Source: Leifsonia sp. EB41 (GTDB taxonomy: Bacteria > Actinomycetota > Actinomycetes > Actinomycetales > Microbacteriaceae). From it: a DNA stretch of 64,000 nucleotides. This document shows positions 7,321 through 14,960 of the stretch, in pieces. The DNA lies in contig NZ_JBGCCJ010000001.1 of assembly GCF_041262565.1 (NCBI RefSeq), forward strand, positions 2,294,001 through 2,358,000. The letters are read 5' to 3'. The position numbers and the translations under genes are program-made. The notes beneath the pieces were generated by a model. It made no database searches. It saw only the letters and a program-made list of their open reading frames with translations, and had not been told where the DNA came from. The first letter of the stretch is position 1; each line of letters begins with the position of its first letter.

Positions 7321-8429
7321 GCGGCCGAGCCGATCGTGCGCGCGGCGGTGTCCGCGGCCTCCGTCCCCGCCGCCCACCTCAGCAGCACCAGCTCGCTGGT
7401 CACGCCGGGCCCGAGCGCGAACAGCAGCCCGACCGTCCCGGCCGGGTGCGCGTCCAACTGCTCGGCCAGCACGTGCAGCACCGCCGCCGACGACAGGTTG
7501 CCCACGCGCGCCAGCGACCGCCAGCTCGCCTCCAGGGCGTCCTCCGGCAGGTCGAGCGCCCGGGCGAAGGCTTCCAGCACCTTCGGGCCGCCGGGGTGCG
7601 CGGCCCAGGCGCTGACGTCGGACACCTCCAGATCGTGCTCGGCGAGGAGGCCGCGGGCATCGTCGGCGAAGTTGTTGTCGATCACGTCGGGCACACCGGC
7701 GCTCAAGACGATGCGGAAGCCGGTCCCGCCGATGTCCCAGCCGATCACGTTCTCGGTGTCGGGGTAGATGCGGCTGCGGGTGTCGACGACCTCCGGGCCG
7801 GGGAGGCCGAGCTCGCGGGCGCGATCGTCGCCCGCCATCACGACCGCTGCGGCGCCGTCGCCGAAGAGCCCGCTCGCGACGATGTTCGCCATCGAGTCGT
7901 CGCGCGCCTGCACGGTCAGCGAGCACAGCTCCACCGAGAGCAGCACCGCGATCTCGCCGGGGTGCCCGGCCAGGTAGTCGTGCACGCGGGCGATCCCGGC
8001 CGCGCCGGCGACGCAGCCGAGCCCGAAGCTCGGTAGCCGCTTGACGTCGGGCCGCATCCCGAGCCGCTGCACGAGCTGGGCGTCGATGGAGGGGGCGGCG
8101 ATCCCGGTGACGGAGGTGAAGAGGAGGTAGTCGACGTCCGTGGCCTGCAGGCCCGCGGTCGCGAGCGCCTGGGTCACGGCGCGCTCGGCGAGCGTGGTGC
8201 CCTCGGCGATGAAGAAGTCGTTCGACTCGCGGAACGATGCGATCGAGCTGTACCGCTCGAGCGGCATCACGAGGCTGCGCGTCTCGACCCCGCTGGCGGC
8301 GTGGATGCGCCGCATGACGGCCTGCCGCTGCGGGTCGCTGGTGATCATCGCGAGGAGCGCGGCGGTGATCTCGCCCTGGCTGTAGCTGCGGGCGGGCAGC
8401 ACAGGCGCCACGGCGACGATACGGCTCAC
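7317..8429 (-). CDS. Type III polyketide synthase (alkylresorcinol-type, SrsA-like)
   Basis: A 370-residue chalcone-synthase-fold enzyme. The catalytic Cys lies in SFGLGCVAGAAG, the His in WAAHPGGPKVLEAF and the Asn in RVGNLSSAAVLHVL, which together form the Cys-His-Asn triad. GLFGDGAAAVVM and ALGPGVTSELVLLRW are further family blocks. Length is normal for the family. It condenses malonyl-CoA onto an acyl starter; a fatty-acyl starter giving an alkylresorcinol is inferred from the two downstream genes. The GTG at 8427-8429 is preceded at 6 nt by a TANNNT hexamer and no ribosome site, so translation is probably leaderless. Confidence 0.88.
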   Translation of the reverse strand: MSRIVAVAPVLPARSYSQGEITAALLAMITSDPQRQAVMRRIHAASGVETRSLVMPLERYSSIASFRESNDFFIAEGTTLAERAVTQALATAGLQATDVDYLLFTSVTGIAAPSIDAQLVQRLGMRPDVKRLPSFGLGCVAGAAGIARVHDYLAGHPGEIAVLLSVELCSLTVQARDDSMANIVASGLFGDGAAAVVMAGDDRARELGLPGPEVVDTRSRIYPDTENVIGWDIGGTGFRIVLSAGVPDVIDNNFADDARGLLAEHDLEVSDVSAWAAHPGGPKVLEAFARALDLPEDALEASWRSLARVGNLSSAAVLHVLAEQLDAHPAGTVGLLFALGPGVTSELVLLRWAAGTEAADTAARTIGSAA

Positions 8430-8435
8430 ATGCGA

Positions 8436-8441
8436 AACGTA
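8436..8441 (-). promoter_or_regulatory. -10 hexamer TACGTT of the phenolic-lipid operon
   Basis: On the minus strand TACGTT is followed after 6 nt by the GTG at 8429. There is no Shine-Dalgarno sequence, so the operon probably starts with a leaderless codon. Confidence 0.5.
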
Positions 8442-8500
8442 CCACCGGGGTGGTTCCGGAGTGTGAGGTCGGGGTGAACTGCCAGACCGGGGCGGCGCGG

Positions 8501-8905
8501 TCAGCTCACGATGGCGAACGCGTCGATCTCCACCAGCATCTCCGCCCGCGGCAGCCCCGTGAACACCGTGGTGCGTGCGGGAAGCACCCCGGAGGCGACG
8601 CGGCCCGCCAGGAACTCCCCGTACGCCTCGTTCATGGCCGCGAAGTCGTCGCGCGTGGTCAGGTAGACGCGGAGCATCATCACGTCGTCGAAGCCGGCGC
8701 CGCCCGCCGCGAGCACGGTCTCCACGTTGCGGAGGGTGCGCTCGGTCTGCGCCTTCACGTCGCCGGGGTGGAGGTACTCGTTCGTTTCCGGGTCCACCGG
8801 ACCCTGGCCCGAGACCTGCAGGAACGGGCCGCGCCTCACCCCTTGCGAGAAGGTGTGGGCGGGAGCGGGGGCGTCGGTGGTGGTGACAGCGATGCGGTCG
8901 GTCAT
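8501..8905 (-). CDS. RidA-family enamine/imine deaminase
   Basis: A 134-residue protein with RidA hallmarks: FSQGVRRGPFLQVSGQGP near residue 19, ASGVLPARTTVFTGLP with the conserved Arg that contacts the substrate carboxylate, and MLVEIDAFAI with the conserved Glu. RidA proteins hydrolyse reactive enamines/imines released by PLP enzymes such as serine/threonine dehydratases, giving the keto acid and ammonia. The start overlaps the IclR stop by ATGA, so it is translated with the regulator and sugar-acid kinase. The divergent operon carries a PLP-dependent dehydratase/aldolase-like enzyme, so it may finish that enzyme's reaction. Confidence 0.85.
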   Translation of the reverse strand: MTDRIAVTTTDAPAPAHTFSQGVRRGPFLQVSGQGPVDPETNEYLHPGDVKAQTERTLRNVETVLAAGGAGFDDVMMLRVYLTTRDDFAAMNEAYGEFLAGRVASGVLPARTTVFTGLPRAEMLVEIDAFAIVS

Positions 8906-9696
8906 GGGGTCTCCTTCGGTGGGGCGTGGGACGGCGTGGGCGCGGAGGCGGTCGCAGGCGACGCCCCCAACTCACCCGAGATGCGCTCGGTCGCCTCGCG
9001 CAGCACCGGCAGCAGCGCGAGCACGCCGTCGTGCGGCAGCACCACGTTCGGCACGGAGATCGACACGGCGGCGGCGACCCGTCCGTCCGGTCCGTGGACG
9101 GGCGCGCCGACGCAGTTCATGAAGGTCTCGTGCTCCTCGTGGTCCTCCGCCCAGCCGCGCTCGGTGCTGACCGCGACGTCGGCGAGCAGCCCGGCGACGG
9201 TGACGTGCGTCCGCGGGGTGAAGGCGTGGAGGTCGAGGCCGGCGGCGACGCGCTCGCGCTCGGCCGGGTCGAGGCCGCCCAGCAGAACCTTGCCGACCGC
9301 GGTCGCGTGAATGGCCGCGGGGAGGCCGATCCGGCTGTACATCCGCAAGCCCTGGCGGGACTCGACCTTGTCGATGTAGGTGACGACGCCGTCCTGGTAG
9401 GTCGCCAGGTGGACGGTCTGGCCGGTCTCGGCGGCCAGTGCGCGCAGGATCGGCGCCGCCGCGGTGCGCACGTCGACGGCGTCGAGCGCGTCGGACGCCA
9501 GCGCGAACACCGCCGGGCCGACGCGGTAGCGGTGCGCGGTGTCGTGGGCGGCGAACCCGCGCGACTCCAGTGTCTGCAGCAGTCGCAGGACGGTCGACTT
9601 GTGGACGCCCAGCTCGGCCGACAGCGCATCCAGTGTGCGCACGCCCCGCGACAGGAGGTCGAGGACGTCGAGCGCGCGGGCGACGGACTGGCTCAT
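8902..9696 (-). CDS. IclR-family transcriptional regulator
   Basis: A 264-residue regulator. Residues 1-60 hold the winged helix (SVARALDVLDLLSRG, then GVHKSTVLRLLQTLESRGF). The rest is the IclR effector-binding domain, with ATAVGKVLLGGL and a core ending near VNVVLPHDGV-type residues. The C-terminal 25 residues are Ala/Pro/Thr-rich. It lies between a PfkB kinase and RidA with ATGA overlaps on both sides. KdgR, the classic sensor of 2-keto-3-deoxygluconate, is an IclR protein, which suits a regulator of a KDG pathway. The 24-bp palindrome at 10824-10847 between the two divergent operons is its likely operator. Confidence 0.85.
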   Translation of the reverse strand: MSQSVARALDVLDLLSRGVRTLDALSAELGVHKSTVLRLLQTLESRGFAAHDTAHRYRVGPAVFALASDALDAVDVRTAAAPILRALAAETGQTVHLATYQDGVVTYIDKVESRQGLRMYSRIGLPAAIHATAVGKVLLGGLDPAERERVAAGLDLHAFTPRTHVTVAGLLADVAVSTERGWAEDHEEHETFMNCVGAPVHGPDGRVAAAVSISVPNVVLPHDGVLALLPVLREATERISGELGASPATASAPTPSHAPPKETP

Positions 9697-10754
9697 CGGA
9701 TGCGATCCACGGGCGCGGCGGCCAGGGGCGCCGAGGACGGTGGCGCCGCGTGCCACGGGATCTCGCCCGGATGAACCCGCCAGCGCTCCCACACGTCGTC
9801 CGCCGCGCCCGCGATCGCGTCGCGCTCGCCGAAGGTCGGCACGGTCAGCGGCCGGTCGCCGTGGCCGATCAGCGTCAGTGCGGCGAGCGAGTGCCCGAGG
9901 CGGAGCGCGGCCGTGTCGTCCCGGCCCTCCGCGAACCCGGCGAGGAACCCCGCCGCGAACGCGTCGCCTGCGCCGACCGGCTCCACGACCTCCACGGTCA
10001 GGCATGGCACATGGGTCTCGCCGCCGTCGCGCCGGTACGCGGAGGCGCGGCGCTCCTCGTCCTTGAGCACGAGCGTCCGCAGGTGCGGGAGGTCGGCGAA
10101 GAGCCGGGCGGGGTCCGCGTGCCCGAAGTGGGCGTGCGCCTCCTCGTGCCCGGCGAAGAGCAGGTCGGCCTGGCCGAGGAGGCTGTCGAGCGCCGCGCGG
10201 TCGCGGCCGGTCCAGAGGGCGGGGCGGAGGTTGAGGTCGACGCTGACGAGGGTGTCCGGGCCGACGAGCGTGCGGAGGTTCGCCGCCACCTCCGCGGTGG
10301 AGTCCGAGAGCGCCGGCGTGATGCCCGAGGTGTGGACGATGGTCGCGCCGCCGAGCAGCGCGGCGGTGGGTTCGGCGCGGAGCTGCTCCACGCCGAGCGC
10401 GGAGGCCGCCGACCAGCTCCGGTAGTAGTGCATCCGGGTCCGTACGCCGCCGGGGCCGGCCACGGGCTCCTTCACGTAGAGGCCGGTCGGGCGGCCGGAG
10501 TCCCGCTCGACGGCCGAGGTGTCGACGCCGGCCTCGCGCGCGGCCGCGAGGACGCGGTCGCCGAAGCCGTCCACCCCGAGCCGTGACACCCACGCGGTCG
10601 GGAGGCCGAGGCGGGCGAGCGTGGTGGCGACGTTGAACTCCGCGCCGCCGACGTCGGACCCGAAGCTGTGCGCCTCCGCCAGCGGGAGGTGGTGGTCGGG
10701 ATAGAGCACGACCATCGCTTCGCCGATGGTGACCAGAGCTGCAGGCGTCGCCAT
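9693..10754 (-). CDS. PfkB-family sugar-acid kinase, probable 2-keto-3-deoxygluconate kinase
   Basis: A 353-residue ribokinase-fold protein. VTIGEAMVVLYPDHHLP opens the fold, GGAEFNVATTLARLG is PfkB signature 1, and EPVGAGDAFAAGFLAGF near residue 258 is signature 2 with the catalytic Asp. Overall it resembles KDG kinases rather than ribokinases or fructokinases. It would phosphorylate 2-keto-3-deoxygluconate to KDPG, the substrate of the aldolase in the divergent operon. It is the first gene of the leftward operon, with AAGGGGAG before its ATG. Substrate assignment depends on the KDPG aldolase, deacylase and IclR neighbours. Confidence 0.75.
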   Translation of the reverse strand: MATPAALVTIGEAMVVLYPDHHLPLAEAHSFGSDVGGAEFNVATTLARLGLPTAWVSRLGVDGFGDRVLAAAREAGVDTSAVERDSGRPTGLYVKEPVAGPGGVRTRMHYYRSWSAASALGVEQLRAEPTAALLGGATIVHTSGITPALSDSTAEVAANLRTLVGPDTLVSVDLNLRPALWTGRDRAALDSLLGQADLLFAGHEEAHAHFGHADPARLFADLPHLRTLVLKDEERRASAYRRDGGETHVPCLTVEVVEPVGAGDAFAAGFLAGFAEGRDDTAALRLGHSLAALTLIGHGDRPLTVPTFGERDAIAGAADDVWERWRVHPGEIPWHAAPPSSAPLAAAPVDRIR

Positions 10755-10823
10755 CCGTGCTCCCCTTCTCGTACCGTCGGCCTTTCGCGAGGGACTGGGC
10801 TCATGCTAGACAAGAGTGCACTG

Positions 10824-10847
10824 GATGCGCAACGAGCGTTGCGCATC
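10824..10847. promoter_or_regulatory. 24-bp perfect palindrome, probable IclR operator
   Basis: Arms GATGCGCAACG and CGTTGCGCATC are exact reverse complements of 11 bp around an AG centre. It lies in the divergent spacer 10755-10867 between the kinase-IclR-RidA and PLP enzyme-aldolase-deacylase operons, 20 nt before the second start. One site could control both directions. Confidence 0.7.
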
Positions 10848-10867
10848 GTGCAATGACGAGGAGACGC

Positions 10868-12118
10868 ATGGACGAGTTCAAGGCGGTGCCGCTCGGCTTC
10901 ACCTCCGCCGACGTCGTCGACCTCCCGCGCACGCGCCCGCTGCTGCGCGACTTCCCGACGCCGATCGTGACCCTGAGCGAGTCCGCGGTCGCCCACAACC
11001 TCGCGACGATGGCCGACTGGTGCGCTGAGGCGGGCGTCGCCGTCGCGCCGCACGGCAAGACGACGATGAGCCGCGAGCTCTGGCAGCGCCAGCTCGACGC
11101 GGGCGCCTGGGGCATCACGGTGGCGACGCCGTGGCAGGCGTCGGTCGCGCTCGGCTGGGGTATCCCGCGGGTGCTGCTGGCGAACGCGCTGGTGCAGCCG
11201 GCGGCGCTGCGTGCGCTCGCGCCCGACGCGGACCGGCTGACCGTGTGGGCCGACTCGCCGCGCTCGGTGGAGATCATGACGGAGGCGCTGACGGACGCCG
11301 ACCCGGCTGCCCCGCTCGCGGTCCTGGTCGAACTCGGCGGGGCCGGCGGGCGCACGGGGGCTCGCGGGGTGGAGGCGGCGCTCGCCGTCGCTGCGGCGGT
11401 CGCGGGCTCCCCGGTCCTGCGACTCGCCGGGGTCGCCGGGTACGAGGGCGCCCTCGCGCACGACGCGACGCCGGAGTCGCTCGACCGCGTCCAGCGCTAC
11501 CTGGAAGAGCTGCTTGCCCTGCACGACGCGATCGAGGCCGCCGGGCTCTACCCGCCGGGCGGGCCGGTCATCCTCACGGCGGGAGGCAGCGCCTACTTCG
11601 ACCAGGTCGCTGACGTGCTCGCGCCGCGCCGCACGACGGGAGGCGGCGCCCGGGACGTGGAGGTGCTGCTGCGGTCGGGCGCCTACATCACGCACGACGA
11701 CGGCTTCTACCGCTCGATCACTCCGCTGCGCCGTGTCGGAGGCGGACGGCGCGAGTTCCACGCCGCGATCCACGGCTGGGCGACCGTGGTCTCCCGCCCC
11801 GAGCCGGGGCTGGTGCTCGTGGACGCGGGCAAGCGCGACCTCCCGTACGACGAGGGACTGCCGATCCCGCAGGCCATCCGGCGGTTCGGGGAGCCCGTGG
11901 CCGTCCCGCTGGAGGGCGCCGCCGTCAGCGCGCTCAACGACCAGCACGCGTTCGTGCGGGTGCGGGACGGCACAGCGGTGGAGGTCGGCGACGTCATCCG
12001 CTTCGGGCTCTCGCACCCGTGCACGACGTTCGACAAGTGGCGCGCGCTCGCCGTGGTGGACGACGCGCTCGCGGACGAGCCGAGGGTGATCGGGATGCTG
12101 GAGACGACGTTCGGATGA
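10868..12118 (+). CDS. PLP-dependent D-threonine aldolase/D-serine dehydratase-like enzyme
   Basis: A 416-residue fold-type III (alanine-racemase-like) enzyme. VAPHGKTTMSRELW near residue 58 holds the PLP lysine. SHPCTTFDKWRAL near the C-terminus is the DSD-type metal and substrate site. The start at 10868 has GAGGAG at 10858-10863. Family members cleave beta-hydroxy D-amino acids or eliminate ammonia from D-serine; as I recall, a D-glucosaminate dehydratase also belongs here. With KDPG aldolase, KDG kinase, an N-acyl-D-amino-acid deacylase and RidA around it, D-glucosaminate (or a related 2-amino-2-deoxy sugar acid) to KDG is the most coherent reaction. D-serine or D-threonine remains possible. 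Confidence 0.7.
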   Translation: MDEFKAVPLGFTSADVVDLPRTRPLLRDFPTPIVTLSESAVAHNLATMADWCAEAGVAVAPHGKTTMSRELWQRQLDAGAWGITVATPWQASVALGWGIPRVLLANALVQPAALRALAPDADRLTVWADSPRSVEIMTEALTDADPAAPLAVLVELGGAGGRTGARGVEAALAVAAAVAGSPVLRLAGVAGYEGALAHDATPESLDRVQRYLEELLALHDAIEAAGLYPPGGPVILTAGGSAYFDQVADVLAPRRTTGGGARDVEVLLRSGAYITHDDGFYRSITPLRRVGGGRREFHAAIHGWATVVSRPEPGLVLVDAGKRDLPYDEGLPIPQAIRRFGEPVAVPLEGAAVSALNDQHAFVRVRDGTAVEVGDVIRFGLSHPCTTFDKWRALAVVDDALADEPRVIGMLETTFG

Positions 12119-12765
12119 CCACGCTCGACACGACAGGGAGCCCCATGCTGATCGAGACCCTCACCGCCGACCGCGCGCTCGCGGTGGTCCGCGCGCCGCG
12201 CATCGACGATCCCGCCGCGCTCTGCCGCGCGCTCGTCGCCGGCGGCATCCGCACCGTCGAGTTCACCTTCACCACTCCGGACGTGGAGGCCGTGATCGAG
12301 GCGGCCGCCGCCGACCCGCACGGCGCGCTGGTCGGGGCGGGCACCGTGACGGACGAACGCACCGCGGAGGCGGCCATCGCGGCGGGCGCGCAGTTCTTGG
12401 TGACGCCCGGGCTCAGCGCGGGCGCGGCAGCGGTCGCGCGCGAGGCGGGGGTGCCGATCATGCTCGGGGCGCTCAGCCCGTCGGAGGTCATGCGGGCGGT
12501 CGAGCTGGGATCGGCCGCGGTGAAGGTGTTCCCGGCGTCCGCTGTCGGGCCCGGCTACCTGAAGGATCTGCGCGGGCCGTTCCCCGGCACCCCGTTCGTG
12601 CCGTCGGGCGGCCTCCACGCGGGCAACGCGCGCGAGTGGATGGCGGCGGGCGCCCTCGCCGTCACGGCCGGGTCGAGCGTGGTCGGGGTGGGGGACATCG
12701 AGTCGGCGGCGTGGGACGCGGTGACCGAGAAGGCGCGCGCGTTCACCGCGGCGGCGGCCGGGTGA
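12115..12765 (+). CDS. eda: KDPG/KHG aldolase
   Basis: A 216-residue TIM-barrel aldolase. The Schiff-base lysine lies in SAAVKVFPASAVGPGY, the catalytic Glu in GIRTVEFTFTTPD, and VGAGTV and FVPSGGLHAGN are phosphate-site blocks. It splits 2-keto-3-deoxy-6-phosphogluconate into pyruvate and glyceraldehyde-3-phosphate. The ATG at 12115 overlaps the upstream stop (ATGA); an alternative ATG at 12145 has a good AGGGAG and gives a start more like other Eda proteins, so the first ten residues are uncertain. It follows the PLP enzyme and precedes the deacylase in one operon. Confidence 0.85.
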   Translation: MTTLDTTGSPMLIETLTADRALAVVRAPRIDDPAALCRALVAGGIRTVEFTFTTPDVEAVIEAAAADPHGALVGAGTVTDERTAEAAIAAGAQFLVTPGLSAGAAAVAREAGVPIMLGALSPSEVMRAVELGSAAVKVFPASAVGPGYLKDLRGPFPGTPFVPSGGLHAGNAREWMAAGALAVTAGSSVVGVGDIESAAWDAVTEKARAFTAAAAG

Positions 12766-14381
12766 GCGCTGCCGTGGATGCCGCGCCGCTGCTCATCCGC
12801 GGCGGCCTCCTCCTCGACGGCAGCGGCCGGCCCGGACGCGTCGGGGACGTGCTCGTGGTGGGCGACCGGATCGTGGAGGCCGGCCGCCCGCTGAACGCCA
12901 CCGGCGCCCGTACGATAGACGCCGCCGGTCTCGCTGTGGCTCCCGGCTTCATCGACATGCACGCGCACGCCGACCTGGCCGTCCTCGACGATCCGCTGAA
13001 CCTGGCCGCCGTCACCCAGGGCGTGACGACGCAGGTCGTCGGCCAGGACGGCCTGTCGTACGCACCGGCGAGCGAGGGGACGCTCGGCGTCCTGCGCGAG
13101 CAACTCGCCGGCTGGAACGGCCCGCGGGGTCCGGAGGCCGGCTGGGCGGAGGTCGCCGGCTACCTGGCCGAGGTCGATCGGCGCGGACCCGCGGCGAATG
13201 TCGCCTACCTGGTCCCGCACGGCACGGTCCGCCTCAACGTCGTCGGGACGGACGACCGGCCGGCGACACCGGCCGAGCTCGCGGCGATGCGCGCCCAGGT
13301 CGACCGCGGGATGCGCCAGGGGGCCTTCGGTCTGTCGGCGGGCCTCAGCTACGCTCCGGGGATGTTCGCGGACACCGCGGAGCTGGTCGCGCTCTGCGAG
13401 GTCGTCGCGGCGCGCGGCGGGTACTTCGCCCCGCACCAGCGCTCCTACGGCGCGGGTGCGCTGGAGGGCTACGCGGAGATGATCGGGATCGCCCGCCGCT
13501 CCGGCTGCGCCCTCCACCTCACGCACGCGACCATGAACTTCGCCGTCAACCGCGGGCGCGCGGGCGAGCTGCTCGCCCTCATCGACGGGGCGCTCGCGGT
13601 CGGCGTGGACATCACCCTCGACAGCTATCCGTACCTCGCCGGGTCGACCACGCTCTCCGCCCTGCTGCCCGGTTGGGCGGCGGCCGGCGGCCCCGATGTC
13701 ACGCTGCGACGACTTCGGGACCCCGCGGACCGGGCACGCATCGTCCACGAGCTGGATGTCGCAGGCTCCGACGGCGCGCACGGCGTCCCCGTCGACTGGA
13801 GTGCCGTGGAGGTCTCCGGGGTCCGCGATCCCGTGCTCTCGAACCGGGTGGGTCGCACGATCGCCGACCTCGCCGCCCGGGAGGGCCGGCCTCCCGCCGG
13901 CCTCGCCCTCGACCTCCTGGCCGCCGACCGGCTCGGCACCGGCATCCTCCAGCACGTCGGCGACGAGGACAACGTCCGCACGGTGATGCGCCATCCGCGG
14001 CACACCGGCGGCAGCGACGGCCTCCTCGTCGGGGACAAGCCGCACCCGCGCGCGTGGGGGACCTTCCCGCGCTACCTCGGTCACTACGTCCGCGAGGAGG
14101 GCGTCCTGACCCTGGAGGACGCGATCGTCCACCTGTCGGCGCGGCCGGCAGCGCGGCTCGGGCTCACCGACCGGGGCAGGATCGCGCCGGGGATGGTCGC
14201 CGACCTCGTGCTGTTCGACCCGGACACCGTCACCGACCGCGCCACTTTCGCCGAGCCGCGCCTCCAGGCTGCCGGCATTCCGTGGGTGCTCGTCGCGGGC
14301 GTCCCGGTCGTCGCGGACGGTCACCGGACGGAGGCCACGCCCGGCCGGGCGCTACGCTCGGCCTCATGCGCGCCTTCCTGA
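12762..14381 (+). CDS. N-acyl-D-amino-acid deacylase-like amidohydrolase
   Basis: A 539-residue amidohydrolase. FIDMHAHADLAVLDDP carries the HxH metal site, HLTHATMNFAVNRGRAG the central His, and GGSDGLLVGDKPHPRAWGTF the catalytic Asp and the PHPR-GTF block of D-aminoacylases. The usual GNCG metal cysteine is replaced: the corresponding place reads VVGQDGLSYAP, an Asp-containing variant. It starts at a GTG overlapping the aldolase stop (GTGA) and runs 16 nt into the next gene. In this setting it would remove an acyl group from an N-acyl-D-aminosugar acid before deamination. Its substrate is inferred from neighbours only. Confidence 0.75.
   Translation: MSAAVDAAPLLIRGGLLLDGSGRPGRVGDVLVVGDRIVEAGRPLNATGARTIDAAGLAVAPGFIDMHAHADLAVLDDPLNLAAVTQGVTTQVVGQDGLSYAPASEGTLGVLREQLAGWNGPRGPEAGWAEVAGYLAEVDRRGPAANVAYLVPHGTVRLNVVGTDDRPATPAELAAMRAQVDRGMRQGAFGLSAGLSYAPGMFADTAELVALCEVVAARGGYFAPHQRSYGAGALEGYAEMIGIARRSGCALHLTHATMNFAVNRGRAGELLALIDGALAVGVDITLDSYPYLAGSTTLSALLPGWAAAGGPDVTLRRLRDPADRARIVHELDVAGSDGAHGVPVDWSAVEVSGVRDPVLSNRVGRTIADLAAREGRPPAGLALDLLAADRLGTGILQHVGDEDNVRTVMRHPRHTGGSDGLLVGDKPHPRAWGTFPRYLGHYVREEGVLTLEDAIVHLSARPAARLGLTDRGRIAPGMVADLVLFDPDTVTDRATFAEPRLQAAGIPWVLVAGVPVVADGHRTEATPGRALRSASCAPS
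14353..14358 (+). promoter_or_regulatory. -10 hexamer TACGCT of a leaderless gene inside the deacylase end
   Basis: TACGCT ends 7 nt before the ATG at 14366 and lies within the last codons of the deacylase gene. It suggests separate transcription of the hydrolase gene. Confidence 0.45.
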
Positions 14382-14941
14382 TCCTGCACGGCTGGGGCAA
14401 CTTCCGCCCGCCGGGGCATTGGCAGTACGAGCTCGCCGCCGCGCTGCGCGAGCGCGGTGAGCGCGTCGTCTACCCGCAGCTCCCGGACGCGCAACAACCG
14501 GACCTGAGCGCGTGGCGCGAGGCCGCGGCGGCAGCTCTCGCAGAGGCGTCGGAGGGCGAAGCCCGGGTGACTGTGATCGCCCACAGCCTGAGCGCGATGC
14601 TCTGGCTGGGCGCGCGGCCTGACGACACGGAGGCCGGGTCGGCCGTGGAGCGCGTCCTCCTCGTCGCACCGCCGTCGCCGGGTTACCTGCGTGAGAATCC
14701 GGAGGTCGCCGCGTTCGCCGCGCTCGAACCGACCCGCCCCGCGGCAGGGACCCGCATCGTCGCGTCCGACGCCGACCCGTGCAACCCGGAGGGCGCGGTC
14801 GCCGTCTATGCCGAGCCGCTCGGCATCCCGCTCACGACCATCCCGGGCGGCGGGCATCTCACGCCCGCGTCCGGATACGGGAGGTGGCCGTCGGTTCTCG
14901 ACTGGTGTCTCGACCCGACGGCCACGATCGTCCCGCGCTAG
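14366..14941 (+). CDS. RBBP9/YdeN-family serine hydrolase
   Basis: A 191-residue alpha/beta hydrolase of the small RBBP9/YdeN type. MRAFLILHGWGNFRPPGHWQ is the characteristic start, VIAHSLSAMLWLG holds the nucleophile Ser, SDADPCNPEGAV the Asp and IPGGGHLTPASGYG the His. These proteins are cytoplasmic esterase-like enzymes with mostly unknown substrates. The start overlaps the deacylase end by 16 nt and has no ribosome site but a TANNNT hexamer. It could serve the sugar-acid operon, for example as a lactonase, but that is speculation. Confidence 0.8.
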   Translation: MRAFLILHGWGNFRPPGHWQYELAAALRERGERVVYPQLPDAQQPDLSAWREAAAAALAEASEGEARVTVIAHSLSAMLWLGARPDDTEAGSAVERVLLVAPPSPGYLRENPEVAAFAALEPTRPAAGTRIVASDADPCNPEGAVAVYAEPLGIPLTTIPGGGHLTPASGYGRWPSVLDWCLDPTATIVPR

Positions 14942-14960
14942 CGCCGCGGGGGCGGAACGC

